NCBI GenBank assembly: GCA_964019055.1
Contig: OZ025222.1
Location: forward strand, 7,580,529 to 7,644,528
Length of the DNA: 64,000 nucleotides
Reading direction: 5' to 3'
Source: Anthopleura xanthogrammica
Lineage: Eukaryota; Cnidaria; Anthozoa; Actiniaria; Actiniidae
Shown: positions 1 through 11,195 of the stretch, one piece after another
Position numbering within the stretch: position 1 is the stretch's first letter
How the letters are laid out: each line of letters starts with the position of its first letter
Made by a program: the position numbers and the translations under genes
The notes under the pieces: generated by a model
The model's input: the letters and a program-made list of their open reading frames with translations, nothing else
The model's database searches: none
Told to the model about the DNA's origin: nothing

Positions 1-665
1 ATATCTAAAGAAAATTAAACATAATATTCAATATATATAATAAGAATAACAAGTACTTAGATAGGACCTCTTTGAAAAGCACTTATGGAGAGAGTTTTCA
101 TCATTAAACATTATTATTATTATTCATCATATAAGCTTAAAGCTTAAGCTTAAGCTTACTAGTAACGTATGAGTCAAGAATACATATTTCGCACACCTTT
201 GCCTGATCAAGGATCTGCATAACTGTTGGTAGCAAAAAAAAATTCTATCCATTGTTGTGGAACAGAAAAATGCTCCAGCAACATACCGCAAATACTTTTT
301 TGCAGACCATTGTGGTTTTTCATCATCAGATGATGTTTGGCATCAAAATCCGATGGTCGTACCCTTACAATCTTGGGAGACATGGCAGTGACAATGAGAA
401 GAAATTTGGTTCACCTTGTGGCCAGTATCCTATAAATATTGAAAATGACACAGCGTCCCAAATAGGAAAACATCTTCAAGGCTAAATTGATTTATTGTAC
501 ATGATCACTATTCAGCCTTTCCTAACCTAACTGCCAAAGCATCAGGGTCTGCAAATATTATCTAGCCGATAGACCCCTAAACACTAAGCTAAACACGAAC
601 CTGGGAGTCAAAACATGAAAAATATTAACATAAAAATGATTTAATTATCCTCAAAAGAAAGACTG
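1..665. other. AT-rich stretch, no gene seen
   Basis: There are short reading frames only, none with a recognisable motif. A small palindromic run of AAGCTT-type repeats lies at about 132-160. The higher-order repeat begins right after this stretch. Confidence 0.4.
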
Positions 666-1279
666 TCTTTAGTTTTCGCTACAAGATTGGGGAGTAATGC
701 GAGGGGTTTATGAATTATTTGTATAACATATATCCACATGACAGGGAAGTGTAAATAATTTGTTTCACTTAGAATAATCAATTTCGAACATTTGACTCAC
801 TGTAGGGTAATTTTCTGGTAAACGAGCCTGAGTCAATCCTTGTTTTATTATGTAGTCCATACAAAATAAGTAGTTTGTATGGTTCTGATAAGATGGCTTT
901 AAAAGAATCTCAGCTGAAGTATTATATTCGACTGTACGTGGACGGTTACCGCACAAAATTATTACAAGGCAATAACAATAACTTCCTTGGTAATCATCAC
1001 AGAAATCCATTCTACGTGCCTTCCTTTAACATGTTTGTTGACAATCTTGTTGAGAAGCATTGCAATTTCCGATTAGGCATAAATGATATTACAAATAGTT
1101 GGGTTACATTTGGTATTCAACTTTTCCCAAAGAATTTAGGGATTGACAAAAGTTTAGATATTTTTTTCCTCCTGAGCCAGTCATAGTACCTTAACACCAA
1201 TTTCATTCCTACGTGCCCGACTTTGTTGTGTGAGTTTGTCAATTCTCTTCCGTCAATCAAACCGTTCGGAATTTATTTA
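666..1279. repeat. ~610-bp repeat module, copy 1
   Basis: This is the first of three near-identical modules (others at 2733-3343 and 4343-4953) that begin with a CTACAAGATTGGGGAGTAAT-like sequence. All three keep a 103-codon plus-strand frame open (875-1186 here). The copies are so similar that an open frame is weak evidence for coding, and I recognise no domain in it. A TA-flanked transposon has inserted at the TTTATTTA at its right end. Confidence 0.8.
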
Positions 1280-2418
1280 CAGTCAACGAACGTCACGCAT
1301 GAACACGCATCTTCGATTATTCAAATAAAAGTTGAATATTCATTTCGAATATTCGATTATTGAAAATAAATATTCAGACTTAGAATTAAATATTGAAATA
1401 TCAAATTGAAGAATTTAATATTTATTTCTTTGATCAATAAATATTTTCGTAAGTTAGAAATATTTTGCAAAATTTGGATGAATTTTTTTGTGTATAATTT
1501 TATCACTTCTTAGCGGCGTCACGTCCGACTAATCACTTCGTAACCGTTTATACGGAATTGACTCGTGCTTTTAGACAGATACGCTATGGCTAAAAATTGC
1601 ATGGGAGGGTTTTATTACCCAGGAAGACCCCTTCCAAACCATGTAAGGAAAGAAATAATTGATATGTACAATGGCCACAAGGACATATCCGAAATTTCAA
1701 AAAAGCTGAAAATTTCAAAGGGATCTGTTGACAAAGTTCTCAAGCATTACGCAAATCATGGAACGATTCAACCTTTCTGTTGTGGTGGTAGAAACCCTAC
1801 TTTGGTAACAGATGACGTTTTACACATAATAGAAATATACAAACTTCAAAAACCAAGCGTTACTGGAGTTGAGATTCGTCAAAGATTAATTCAAGAAGGC
1901 ATTTTCACCGCTTGTTTTGAACTAACTGGCATTTCACATCTTAGAAATCGAAAATTATCTGGAAGTAGTTCTCCAATTTCTGTCGTTAAATCGTTTCTTA
2001 CTTCAGATAACACTTTTTTTTGATAAGTAATTTCCCTTTCAACGAAGCCAATACATTTGTCTTCCAACTGCACTAGTCGACGCCATTGCGAGGAGCTAAA
2101 GTACAGACAGTCGATAGACTACGTGATCATCTCACACGGCAAATGTCGCGACTACACGCGAATGTCTGGCATGGTGCTTTCAAAAATTGAGAATTTTCCA
2201 ATAGATAAAAAAGTAAAAAAACTCATTTACTGCAATGTAAAAACGTTTTTTTAAATTCTTTTCTACATTCATCAAATAATAAAATAAACAATCATTTATT
2301 ACTTTCAAGATTCGATTAATGATATTAAATCTACGAATATTCGTTTGAATAATCGAATGTTTATTTCAAGATTGCAATCTTCCGAGTGTGAGTGTTCATG
2401 CCTGACGTTCGCTGACTG
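1280..2418. mobile_element. 1,139-bp TA-flanked DNA transposon with inverted repeats
   Basis: The element is bounded by 27-bp terminal inverted repeats (1280-1306 and 2392-2418, two mismatches; outer bases CAGTCA) and flanked by TA on both sides (1278-1279 and 2419-2420). Two sister modules at about 3340 and 4950 show the uninterrupted site TTTAAGACG, which proves insertion with TA duplication. TA duplication is the hallmark of the Tc1/mariner (IS630) superfamily. The element contains a paired-domain ORF. Only about 400 bp remain after that ORF and I see no DDE/DDD catalytic domain, so it is probably non-autonomous. Confidence 0.85.
1565..2023 (+). CDS. Paired (Pax-type) DNA-binding domain protein inside a TA transposon
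   Basis: This single-exon 152-residue ORF covers a whole paired domain and little else. The GRPLP hairpin lies at residues 20-24 and the first helix-turn-helix runs to residue 66 (IS..L.IS.GSV.KVL..Y...G.I.P). A GGR.P linker follows at 74-78, then the second (RED-like) unit with IYKLQKP and EIRQRL..EGI at 91-113 and an ISHLRNR segment near 123-129. Paired domains bind DNA; Pax proteins and Tc1-like transposases share this fold. There is no homeobox, octapeptide or catalytic domain. It lies between the element's inverted repeats, so it may be the DNA-binding half of a decayed transposase or a captured Pax segment. Residue-level similarity, especially in the RED half, looks closer to Pax than to ordinary Tc1 transposases. 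The start is not certain: the codon at residue 8 (M) is also possible. Confidence 0.7.
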   Translation: MLLDRYAMAKNCMGGFYYPGRPLPNHVRKEIIDMYNGHKDISEISKKLKISKGSVDKVLKHYANHGTIQPFCCGGRNPTLVTDDVLHIIEIYKLQKPSVTGVEIRQRLIQEGIFTACFELTGISHLRNRKLSGSSSPISVVKSFLTSDNTFF

Positions 2419-2732
2419 TAAGACGAAATAGAAATCAAAAGTAGTCTAGTTGTGGTGTTTAAAAGTATATTTGTTTTAATTCGTTTTGTTCATTCACAAA
2501 ATATAGTGTCATTTAGTACTATTGGTGCACTATGTTGAATGCTTTTTTTGCTCTATTTAGGTGTGACTTACATATTGTTAAGGTTTTGTTATAGTTAAAA
2601 GTTAAAGTTAAGGGTCACAAGGTAATCAGATGGCCTAAGTTAATGGCAAGTGGTTAATCCTAATAGGGCAGTAAGAAATGTAGTTCCGGTTTTTGTTTCA
2701 ACCTTGACTTGTGTAACTTAGTTATTCTAGTC

Positions 2733-3343
2733 TTTAGTTTTCACTACAAGATTGGGGAGTAATGCGAGGGGTTTATGAATTATTTGTATAACATATATCC
2801 ACATGACAGGGAAGTGTAAATAATTTGTTTCACTTAGAATAATCAATTCCGAACATTTGACTCACTGTAGGGTAATTTTCTGGTAGACGAGCCTGAGTCA
2901 ATCCTTGTTTTATTATGTAGTCCATACAAAATAAGTAGTTTGTATGGTTCTGATAAGATGGCTTTAAAAGAATCTCAGCTGAAGTATTATATTCGACTGT
3001 ACGTGGACGGTTACCGCACAAAATTATTACAAGGCAATAACAATAACTTCCTTGTTAATCATCACAGAAATCCATTCTACGTGCCTTCCTTTAACATGTT
3101 TGTTGACAATCTTGTTGAGAAGCATTGCAATTTCCGATTAGGCATAAATGATATTACAAATAGTTGGGTTACATTTGGTATTCAACTTTTCCCAAAGAAT
3201 TTAGGGATTGACAAAAGTTTAGATATTTTTTTCCTCCTGAGCCAGTCATAGTACCTTAACACCAATTTCATTCCTACGTGCCCGACTTTGTTGTGTGAGT
3301 TTGTCAATTCTCTTCCGTCAATCAAACCGTTCGGAATTTATTT
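2733..3343. repeat. ~610-bp repeat module, copy 2 (empty transposon site)
   Basis: Near-identical to the module at 666. The 103-codon frame is at 2940-3251. Its right end reads straight through the TTTATTTAAGACG site that holds the TA transposon in copy 1, so it serves as the empty-site control. Confidence 0.85.
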
Positions 3344-4342
3344 AAGACGAAATAGAAATCAAAAGTCTAGTTGTGGTGTTTAATAGTATATTTGTTTTAA
3401 TTCGTTTGTATTTTACGTTTTGTTCATTCACAAAATATAGTGCCATTTAGTACTATTGGTGCACCATGTTGTATGCTTTTTTGCTCTATTTTAGGTTTGA
3501 GTTATATATCCTTAAGGTTTTGTTATAGTTAAAACACAAAGTTAAGTGTCATAAGGTAATCGGTTTGGGCCGAGTTACTGGCACGTGAATTATCCTAATA
3601 AGGATATTAGAGTTATAGTTCCAGTTTCTTATTTCAACCTTTACTTGTGTAACTAAGTTATTCTAGTCCATAAAAGAATAGGAATAAAATGCACTAAGTT
3701 AACAAGTCACTGTGCTTAAAAGTATATTTGTTTTAGTTGGTTTATACTTTACGTTTTGTTCAGTTGCAAAATATAGTGCCATTTAGTACTATTGGTGCAC
3801 TATGTTGAATGCTTGTTTTGCTCTATTTCGGTGTGACTTACATATTGTTAAGGTTTTGTTATAGTTAAAACACAAAGTTAAGGGTCACAAGGTAATCATG
3901 CAGATGGCCCAAGGTACTGGCACGTGAATTATCCCAATAAGGTAATTGGAGTTATAGTTCAAGTTTCTTTTTTCAGCCTTGACTTGTGTAACTTAGTTAT
4001 TCTAGTTCATAAAAGAATAGAAATCCAATGCACTAAGTTATCAAGTCGCTGTGCTTAAAAGTTTATTTGTTTTAGTTTGTTTTGTATTTTACGTTTTGTT
4101 CAGTTGCAAAATATAGTGTCATTTAGTACTATTGGTGCACTATGTTGAATGCTTTTTTTGCTCTATTTCGGTGTGACTTACATATTGTTAAGGTTTTGTT
4201 ATACTTAAAAGTTAAAGTTAAGGGTCACAAGGTAATCAGATGGCCCAAGGTACTGGCGAGTGGTTAATCCTAATAGGGCAGTAAGAAATGTAGTTCCGGT
4301 TTTTGTTTCAGCCTTGACTTGTGTAACTTAGTTATTCTAGTC

Positions 4343-4953
4343 TTTAGTTTTCACTACTAGATTGGGGAGTAATGCGAGGGGTTTATGAATTATTTGTATA
4401 ACATATATCCACAGGACAGGGAAGTGTAAAAAATTTGTTTCACTTAGAATAATCAATTCCGAACATTTGACTCACTGTAGGGTAATTTTCTGGTAGACGA
4501 GCCTGAGTCAATTATTGTTTTATTATGTAGTCCATACAAAATAAGTAGTTTGTATGGTTCTGATAAGATGGCTTTAAAAGAATCTCAGCTGAAGTATTAT
4601 ATTCGACTGTACGTGGACGGTTACCGCACAAAATTATTACAAGGCAATAACAATAACTTCCTTGTTAATCATCACAGAAATCCATTCTACGTGCCTTCCT
4701 TTAACATGTTTGTTGACAATCTTGTTGAGAAGCATTGCAATTTCCGATTAGGCATAAATGATATTACAAATAGTTGGGTTACATTTGGTATTCAACTTTT
4801 CCCAAAGAATTTAGGGATTGACAAATGTTTAGATATTTTTTTCCTCCTGAGCCAGTCATAGTACCTTAACACCAATTTCATTCCTATGTGCCCGACTTTG
4901 TTGTGTGAGTTTTTCAATTCTCTTCCGTCAATCAAACTGTTCAGAATTTATTT
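4343..4953. repeat. ~610-bp repeat module, copy 3 (empty transposon site)
   Basis: The third copy has its 103-codon frame at 4550-4861, with few substitutions from the other copies. It is also uninterrupted at the transposon site. Confidence 0.85.
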
Positions 4954-6650
4954 AAGACGAAATAGAAATCAAAAGTAGTCTAGTTGTGGTGTTTAAAAGT
5001 ATATTTGTTTTAATTCGTTTGTATTTTACGTTTTGTTCATTCACAAAATATAGTGCCATTTAGTACTATTGGTGCACCATGTTGCATACTTTTTTGCTCT
5101 ATTTTAGGTTTGAGTTATATATCCTTAAGGTTTTGTTATAGTTAAAACACAAAGTTAAGTGTCATAAGGTAATCGGTTTGGGCTGAGTTACTGGCACGTG
5201 AATTATCCTAATAAGGTAATTAGAGTTATAGTTCCAGTTTCTTATTTCAGCCTTTACTTGTGTAACTTAGTTATTCTAGTCCATAAAAGAATAGAAATCA
5301 AATGCTAAAAGTTATCAAGTTGCTGTGCTTAAAAGTACATTTGTTTTAGTTCGTTTGTATTTTACATTTTGTTCAGTTGCAAAATATAGTGTCATTTAGT
5401 ACTATTGGTGCACTATGTTGCATGCTTTTTTTGCTCTATTTAGGTGTGACTTACATATTGTTAAGGTTTTGTTATAGTTAAAACACAAAGTTAAGGGTCA
5501 CAAGGTAATCAGATGGCCTAAGTTAATGGCAAGTGGTTAATCCTAATAGGGCAGTAAGAAATGTAGTTCCGGTTTTTGTTTCAGAGTTTACTTAGGTAAC
5601 TTAGTTATTCTAGTCCATAAAAGAATAGGAATAAAATGCACTAAGTTAACAAGTCGCTGTGCTTAAAAGTATATTTGTTTTAGTTTGTTTATACTTTACG
5701 TTTTGTTCAGTTGCAAAATATAGTGCCATTTAGTACTATTGGTGCACTATGTTGCATGCTTTTTTTGCTCTATTTCGGTGTGACTTACATATTGTTAAGG
5801 TTTTGTTATACTTAAAAGTCAAAGTTAAGGGTCACAAGGTAATCATGCAGATGGCCCAAGGTACTGGCACGAGAATTATCCCAATAAGGTAATTGGAGTT
5901 ATAGTTCAAGTTTCTTTTTTCAGCCTTGACTTGTGTAACTTAGTTATTCTAGTCCATAAAAGAATAGAAATCCAATGCACTAAGTTATCAAGTCGCTGTG
6001 CTTAAAAGTTTATTTGTTTTAGTTTGTTTTGTATTTTACGTTTTGTTCAGTTGCAAAATATAGTGCCATATAGTACTATTGGTGCACCATGTTGAATACT
6101 TTTTTTGCTCTATTTAGGTGTGACTTACATATTGTTAAGGTTTTGTTATACTTAAAAGTCAAAGTTAAGGGTCACAAGGTAATCATGCAGATGGCCCAAG
6201 GTACTGGCACGAGAATTATCCCAATAAGGTAATTGGAGTTATAGTTCAAGTTTCTTTTTTCAGCCTTGACTTGTGTAACTTAGTTATTCTAGTCCATAAA
6301 AGAATAGAAATCAAATGCACTAAGTTATCAAGTCGCTGTGCTTAAAAGTTTATTTGTTTTAGTTTGTTTTGTATTTTACGTTTTGTTCAGTTGCAAAATA
6401 TAGTGCCATTTAGTGTCATTTAGTACTATTGGTGCACTATGTTGCATGCTTTTTTTGCTCTATTTAGGTGTGACTTACATATTGTTAAGGTTTTGTTATA
6501 GTTAAAACACAAAGTTAAGGGTCAGAAGGTTATCAGTTGGCCTGAGTTACAGACAAGTAGTTTATCCTAATAGGGCTGTAAGAAACGTAGTTCTGGTTTT
6601 TGTTTCAGCGTTTACTGATGTAACTTAATTATTCTAGTCCATAAAAGATA

Positions 6651-6816
6651 AGAAATCAAATGGCGACCTATAGCGCTGTCGCATCCACAGGAATAACCAT
6701 GACCTCCGCACCTTCACAATATCTGCAAAGAATAGAAATCAAATGGCGACCTATAGCGCTGTCGCATCCACAGGAATAACCATGACCTCCGCACCTTCAC
6801 AATATCTGCAAAGAAG
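6651..6816 (+). repeat. 83-bp tandem duplication at the edge of a retroelement ORF
   Basis: The sequence from AGAAATCAAATGGCGACC to the end of CAATATCTGCAAAGAA is present twice with an 83-bp offset, essentially without change. The second copy opens a 58-codon ORF (6743-6919) that looks like the start of a retroelement ORF1. The duplication length is not a multiple of three, so it would shift the frame of anything read through it. Confidence 0.8.
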
Positions 6817-7084
6817 AACCACCGCTCGTTTCTCGTTAGATACAATGCCGAACAAGACCAGCTATGGTTGGCGGAATGGTGCAAAATTCAAAACGTCTAT
6901 ATTTATTCAAATTCAATAAATAATTTGTTCATATTCAAGTTGTTATGCTGATTCAAGAATAAATCACTTCAAATTCAATATCTATATTTATGTTCATGAT
7001 TTTACATTGACAAACTCAAGAACTGTTGGCATTGAACTTCATATATGCACCTTTTAATTCATTCAAGAATTTATATCCATAGAA

Positions 7085-7369
7085 ATGGTGGGTAATGCAC
7101 TGGACGCATATGGCAAAGTGATCGAGGTAAAAAGACAACTTTATGATCAAACACAAATCGAAACTGGCTCACGGCTATTTCTCAACATAGGATCTTATCA
7201 TGCTTGGGTCAGGCACAAATACCAGATCCAAACCTGTCGATTCTGTGGAGCAGATTCCCATTACTTTAAAGATTGTCCAAAACGAAGGACTCCACTACGA
7301 GTGATAGAGAAGAATAAAGAAAACATGACGGACAACGGACAGAAAGACAATCACAAAGACTTACTGTAG
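7085..7369 (+). pseudogene. Retroelement ORF1/gag-like fragment with CCHC zinc knuckle
   Basis: A 94-residue frame holds a zinc knuckle, CRFCGADSHYFKDC (C-x2-C-x4-H-x4-C), at about residues 51-64, followed by a basic PKRR. The preceding part has a GKV..VKR...Q...IETG pattern seen in knuckle-type ORF1 proteins of invertebrate LINEs. Such proteins bind the element's RNA. The frame is short and ends where a partial copy of the 610-bp module begins (ACTGTAG), so it is a truncated fragment. The 58-codon ORF at 6743 may be its displaced 5' end. Confidence 0.6.
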
Positions 7370-7490
7370 GGTAATTTTCTGGTAGACGAGCCTGAGTCAA
7401 TCCTTGTTTTATTATGTAGTCCATACAAAATAAGTAGTTTGTATGGTTCTGATAAGATGGCTTTAAAAGAATCTCAGCTGAAGTAATATA
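7364..7490. repeat. Partial fourth copy of the 610-bp module
   Basis: About 125 bp match the modules from ACTGTAGGGTAATTTTCTGG to CTCAGCTGAAGTA, then the match stops abruptly. It is fused to the end of the zinc-knuckle fragment. Confidence 0.8.
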
Positions 7491-7741
7491 TTCGATATAA
7501 TATATAAAGAGGCCGCCGCCCACTGAGTATCTCTACTGGCTCGTGACGGACTTTCGATTTTGCTTCCCGCCAAATTTACCGACCCAAAAATCAGTCGGTT
7601 AATTACAGCCAATCACAATACTCGAGATCCAAGCTGTCTATCACAATAAAGATTAGTAAGGTTATCTCCATCGATCTCCATCAGTATCTGTCAACACAAT
7701 GCGGTGAGAACATGAGATCAATATCTGCGGCCATATCGTAG

Positions 7742-8038
7742 GGTAAAAGTAAATTAGGGTACGAAACTATAAGAGACTACCAGAAACAAAGTATAGAAGC
7801 TTATCTTTCAGGCAGAGACGTTTTCATATCTGCACCAACGGGAGCAGGAAAAAGCCTGACATTCGAGATTGCTCCATTCGCCTTCGGTGAGAAAAACTTC
7901 ATCGAGACTGTTGTTGTTGTAGTCCCTTTGGTCTCTTTAATGAAAGACCAGGTCGTCCTTAAAATCGAAGGGGATCTCTGCTACCTACGTGGGAGACGAC
8001 TGCTAGAAAGAACAGCTACAAAACAGTTCCAGATTTAA
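7742..8038 (+). pseudogene. RecQ-like SF2 helicase fragment
   Basis: The frame, 98 codons and a stop, starts just after an in-frame TAG that also forms a possible splice acceptor (CGTAG|GGT). It has a RDYQKQSIEA stretch, a Walker A motif APTGAGKS at about residues 34-41, and a VVVPLVSLMKDQV segment matching RecQ motif Ia. RecQ helicases unwind DNA using ATP. After the MKDQV the family resemblance ends and a stop follows, so only motifs I and Ia are present. It could be an isolated exon of a gene or, more likely among these repeats, a transposon-carried or dead fragment. Confidence 0.55.
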
Positions 8039-8209
8039 ACAGTGTTTAGATTTTATCTGGTTATAAAACAATTTCCGTCTATAGTCATTGTTCGGAACTT
8101 CATTGGCGCAAAGAAAGCAGATTTTTTGTTTGGACGCTGGAGATATCGCTATTCTTTCAACAGTCTTAGTAGGAGTTATAGCATCAACCATTATTATCAA
8201 CCATGTCAC
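8003..8209 (-). pseudogene. Possible Cys-rich domain fragment
   Basis: The minus-strand frame contains ICFLCANEV followed by YRRKLFYNQ and KHCLNLE. The pattern resembles a CxxC...R..L(Y/F)...C.NLE segment that I associate with repeated uncharacterised cnidarian proteins. There is no intact ORF around it and it overlaps the end of the helicase fragment. Weak call. Confidence 0.2.
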
Positions 8210-8249
8210 AGCTTTGCTGCTCTAGAACTGAAAACCCGCCACCGGATAT

Positions 8250-9100
8250 AACATGAAAAAAAATAAATAAATAATTGAAAACGGCAATCATTTAGCTCCG
8301 CCCCCGAAAGCCGATACTCCTGGTATCAAATTCGGAAATGGTGGAAAACGCAAATGAATTTCCTGCAAGTTCGACAAGTCAAGCTCCTGCGACTTTGTCG
8401 CTCTCTCGCTGCGCTCGCAAAGAGAGGTCGACTTGGGGCAAGTCTACACATCATTATGAGGCTTGTTTTAATCAAGATATTGAAAGTTACTCACAATAAC
8501 ATTATGCAAAGAAATGCAGGTTTTTTTTTAGTATAAATCAACTTCACAACTCATGTTAATATGGGCAGACAGTCATCATATCAGTAAATTTAAAGAGTTT
8601 TATTTCTCCTTGTTAACTAATGTTAAGGTTACTTATAACATCTATGATAATGAATATTCTTTAGTCGATATGAGATTCAGTCATAATTATTCTTCAATTA
8701 CAGATTTGTAAATAAATATTACCTTTACACTCATCTTTAAGAGTATATTATATATCAATAAATATTTTTTTCTTCTACTAATTATCATCATCAACATCAT
8801 CATTATTGAAACAATTGTGACAGCTTAGTAACAATTAGCTGGTAAACACGTCACTACCAGCAGAAAATGTGATATGTGAAAGTGTTCTTATCGAGACACC
8901 CAATCATGGGAACTCACTCTCAATGTTAATAAGACAAAGTATGATAATTGTAGTGATATCTGATTGCATCATTCTCAAAACAGTGTATCATTGTTCTAGA
9001 AATTGCTCAAAATCTATAGCAGCTTTGTTCTTCTAAGCATTTTACATATTACATTTACATATTACATATTACATATTACATTTACATATTCCCCGGACGT
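8250..9100. other. No gene; short palindrome and AT-rich DNA
   Basis: Near 8390-8440 a GCTCTCTCGCTGCGCTCGC fold-back core resembles the other GC-cored palindromes in the window. 9040-9090 is a TTACATA-type microsatellite. Nothing else is recognisable. Confidence 0.4.
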
Positions 9101-9138
9101 TTTCAAACAGAAGTTTTTTAGCATCATAAATGTTATAG

Positions 9139-10672
9139 AACGCCTACACTTGAAATTTTTAAAACGTATTTTAAGAGTTCACAGCAAACCTACTAATATT
9201 GCAATCTATGGTGAGCTTGGTAGAGTACCTCTAATCGTACAGGTCTCAACCCTGGTGGCAAAGTATTGGTTACGGATAAAAAACCCTGTATTTGACTCTA
9301 CTCTTGTTGGAAAAGCTGCAAAATATTGTATGCAAACCAATCAGCAAGGGGTAATATTTACAAATCACCTTCTTTATATATGTGAATTGAAATCTCTCTA
9401 TGATTTTTCGATACCACTTAAAGACATAAATATCTGTGGGAAATTTATTAAGGAGGCTCCCTAGAGTTTACAGGTATTTGGAGCTATAAGAGAAATCCTT
9501 TTATAGCAAAAGCATATCTGCATATCGATGCCTGATAGACCAACCATATTAAAGATTATGAGTTTAGGATTTGTTTGTGGTAGTAATGATCACGTACAAT
9601 GTTACCATAGCAACGCTGCATCTGTCATAAAAAGGCCTATTTTTAACATTAAAAAAATAATAACTCGAATTTTCCACGGTCAATATTCTTCTAAATACAT
9701 ATATAAAACTCTGTGGGTTTTTTATAATATAACTGCGGCTTAAAAAAATCTTGACATCAGAACGTGAGATATTGAGAAATTTCGATTTTCCTGGATTAAA
9801 AAAAAATCTGATGTCAGGATTTCAGTAGCATTTTGTCAGTTGCCTTTTTATAACATTGTGAAAAAACTGTATACGTTTGGGAACATTTCACCATGTAATT
9901 TTGAGTTAATTTCATTTTGAAAATTAACGTACGCAAAATAAAAATTCTTCAAGTTTAGTAGTTGCGCATGCGCAAGCATGCTCATTGCATTCTGAATAAA
10001 TTAAATGAACTGTTTTGAACGTGCAAGTTTGTCAAAGTCGTATAAAAATCACTAAACACAAGGGTAGATTTCACGGAGCTTTATTTGCAGCTGCTTCTGT
10101 TGTTACTGGTTTGAAATGATTGATAATTCTGGACAAAATGCGAGTAGTTTTTGTGACTCTTGGTGGAGGAAGAGTAAACTCTAGGGAGCCTCCTTAAGTC
10201 AAAGCTATACAATTGTTTTTCTCTTTATTGGACTGACCTAATGAAGAAAGGATGCGACAGTGGAAAACTTCGCACCCTTTCCACAATAAAGAGACATTTT
10301 GGTTTCGAGAAATACCTAGATAAAATTGCTAATACTAAACATCGTCAAGCAGTGACAAAATTAAGAATTTCCGCACATAGGTTACCTGTTGAATCAGGTC
10401 GCTATACAAGAACAGCCTATCATGATCGGACATGTAACCTATGTGCGTCAACAGATGTTGGTGATGAATATCATTTTTTACTAATTTGTAATCATGTTAA
10501 ATTTGTAAATCTAAGAATTACTTTTTTAGATGATCTGGGGGTTATTTGCCCGGATCTAAGACAATTTAAAAATTATGATCTTTTTAAATATCTACTTCTG
10601 ATGCATGATGAAATGACTATGAAATTATTCGCCAAATATTGTCATGACATCTTAAACACTTACAATATTTAA
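9139..10672 (+). pseudogene. LINE ORF2 C-terminal end, split by a TTAA-flanked insertion
   Basis: Two in-frame pieces (about 9139-9451 and 10198-10672) read as the carboxyl end of a non-LTR retrotransposon polyprotein of the CR1/L2 sort. Markers are VIERLHLKFLKRIL, GELGRVPL and KYWLRI in the first piece. The second has TLSTIKRHFGFEKYL, a KLRISAHRLP.E.GRY block, and a C-x2-C...H-x4-C knuckle (CNLCASTDVGDEYHFLLIC). The pieces are separated by a 742-bp element. Removing it with one TTAA lets the frame run on without a stop. The 5' part (endonuclease, most of the reverse transcriptase) is missing, as in typical 5'-truncated LINE copies. The frame ends at TAA 10670-10672 and AT-rich DNA follows. 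Confidence 0.75.
9452..10193. mobile_element. 742-bp TTAA-flanked element (piggyBac-like MITE)
   Basis: Terminal inverted repeats of about 20 bp (GGAGGCTCCCTAGAGTTTAC and its reverse complement) are directly flanked by TTAA at 9448-9451 and 10194-10197. A TTAA target duplication is characteristic of the piggyBac superfamily. The interior has short frames only and no transposase, so it would need one supplied in trans. It sits inside a LINE coding frame. Confidence 0.8.
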
Positions 10673-10942
10673 TAATTTTCTAACTTTATATATTCACACA
10701 TATGTTATATAGTTATGTTATTGTTCACTATATATTTTCTCATTATATATAGTTTTATTATATAGATTATATAGCTTGATAATCTTATTCAATGTTTGTA
10801 TCCATTGTATCATTTTGGTATGTAAAGGATTAAAGTTATTATTATTATTACTTTGGATACTGATTTCTCTTGACCTTGCAAAAGTGCATTATGCTACATG
10901 TTTTCAAAACCCTGTGTTTATTGTCATTATTTTTATAGAATA

Positions 10943-11195
10943 TTTCAGTGTTGAGGAAAATTGCAAAAAAGGTTTAGAGAGCTGCACAAACAAGAATTCT
11001 GAAAGTGAGATTCCAAGCCAAGTCCTGCCTGAACTTTGCACCACCTATCATAAGGAAGAGCCTTATGGTCAATAAGAGACCATTGATTTGATATGTTGTG
11101 ATAGCTTTGGCTATTGGCACCATATGATTTGTGTAGGCATCTATGCAGATGAAGCACAAGAACAATGGCAATGTCCTGCTTGTGTTGAACCATAG
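10943..11195 (+). pseudogene. PHD-finger remnant with in-frame stop
   Basis: In one frame the sequence reads CTTYHKEEPYGQ, an in-frame TAA (11073-11075), then a CCDSFGYWHHMICVG segment and WQCPAC before a TAG. The Cys/His spacing of the second half (CC..F.YWHH..C...WQCPAC) matches a PHD zinc finger. PHD fingers read histone tails and also occur at the ends of some retroelement proteins. It lies 270 bp after the LINE end in the same orientation, so it may be LINE-associated. The stop and degenerate first half indicate a dead copy. Confidence 0.45.

Larger units (their letters stand above)
2430..6655. repeat. ~340-bp tandem monomers, nine or so copies
   Basis: A monomer beginning near AAAAGTATATTTGTTTTA recurs at about 2461, 3366, 3718, 4059, 4997, 5331, 5665, 6003 and 6344, mostly 334-352 bp apart. 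Each carries the marker GTACTATTGGTGCAC and a TTAAGGTTTTGTTATA block. The 610-bp modules interrupt the array, giving a higher-order repeat. There is no convincing coding content. Confidence 0.85.

Noticed and set aside
875..1186. A genuine 103-residue protein in the 610-bp modules
   Set aside because: Near-identical repeats keep frames open without selection; no domain or start context supports it.
10945..11193. Minus-strand frames over the PHD remnant
   Set aside because: Antisense shadows; the Cys/His pattern is on the plus strand.
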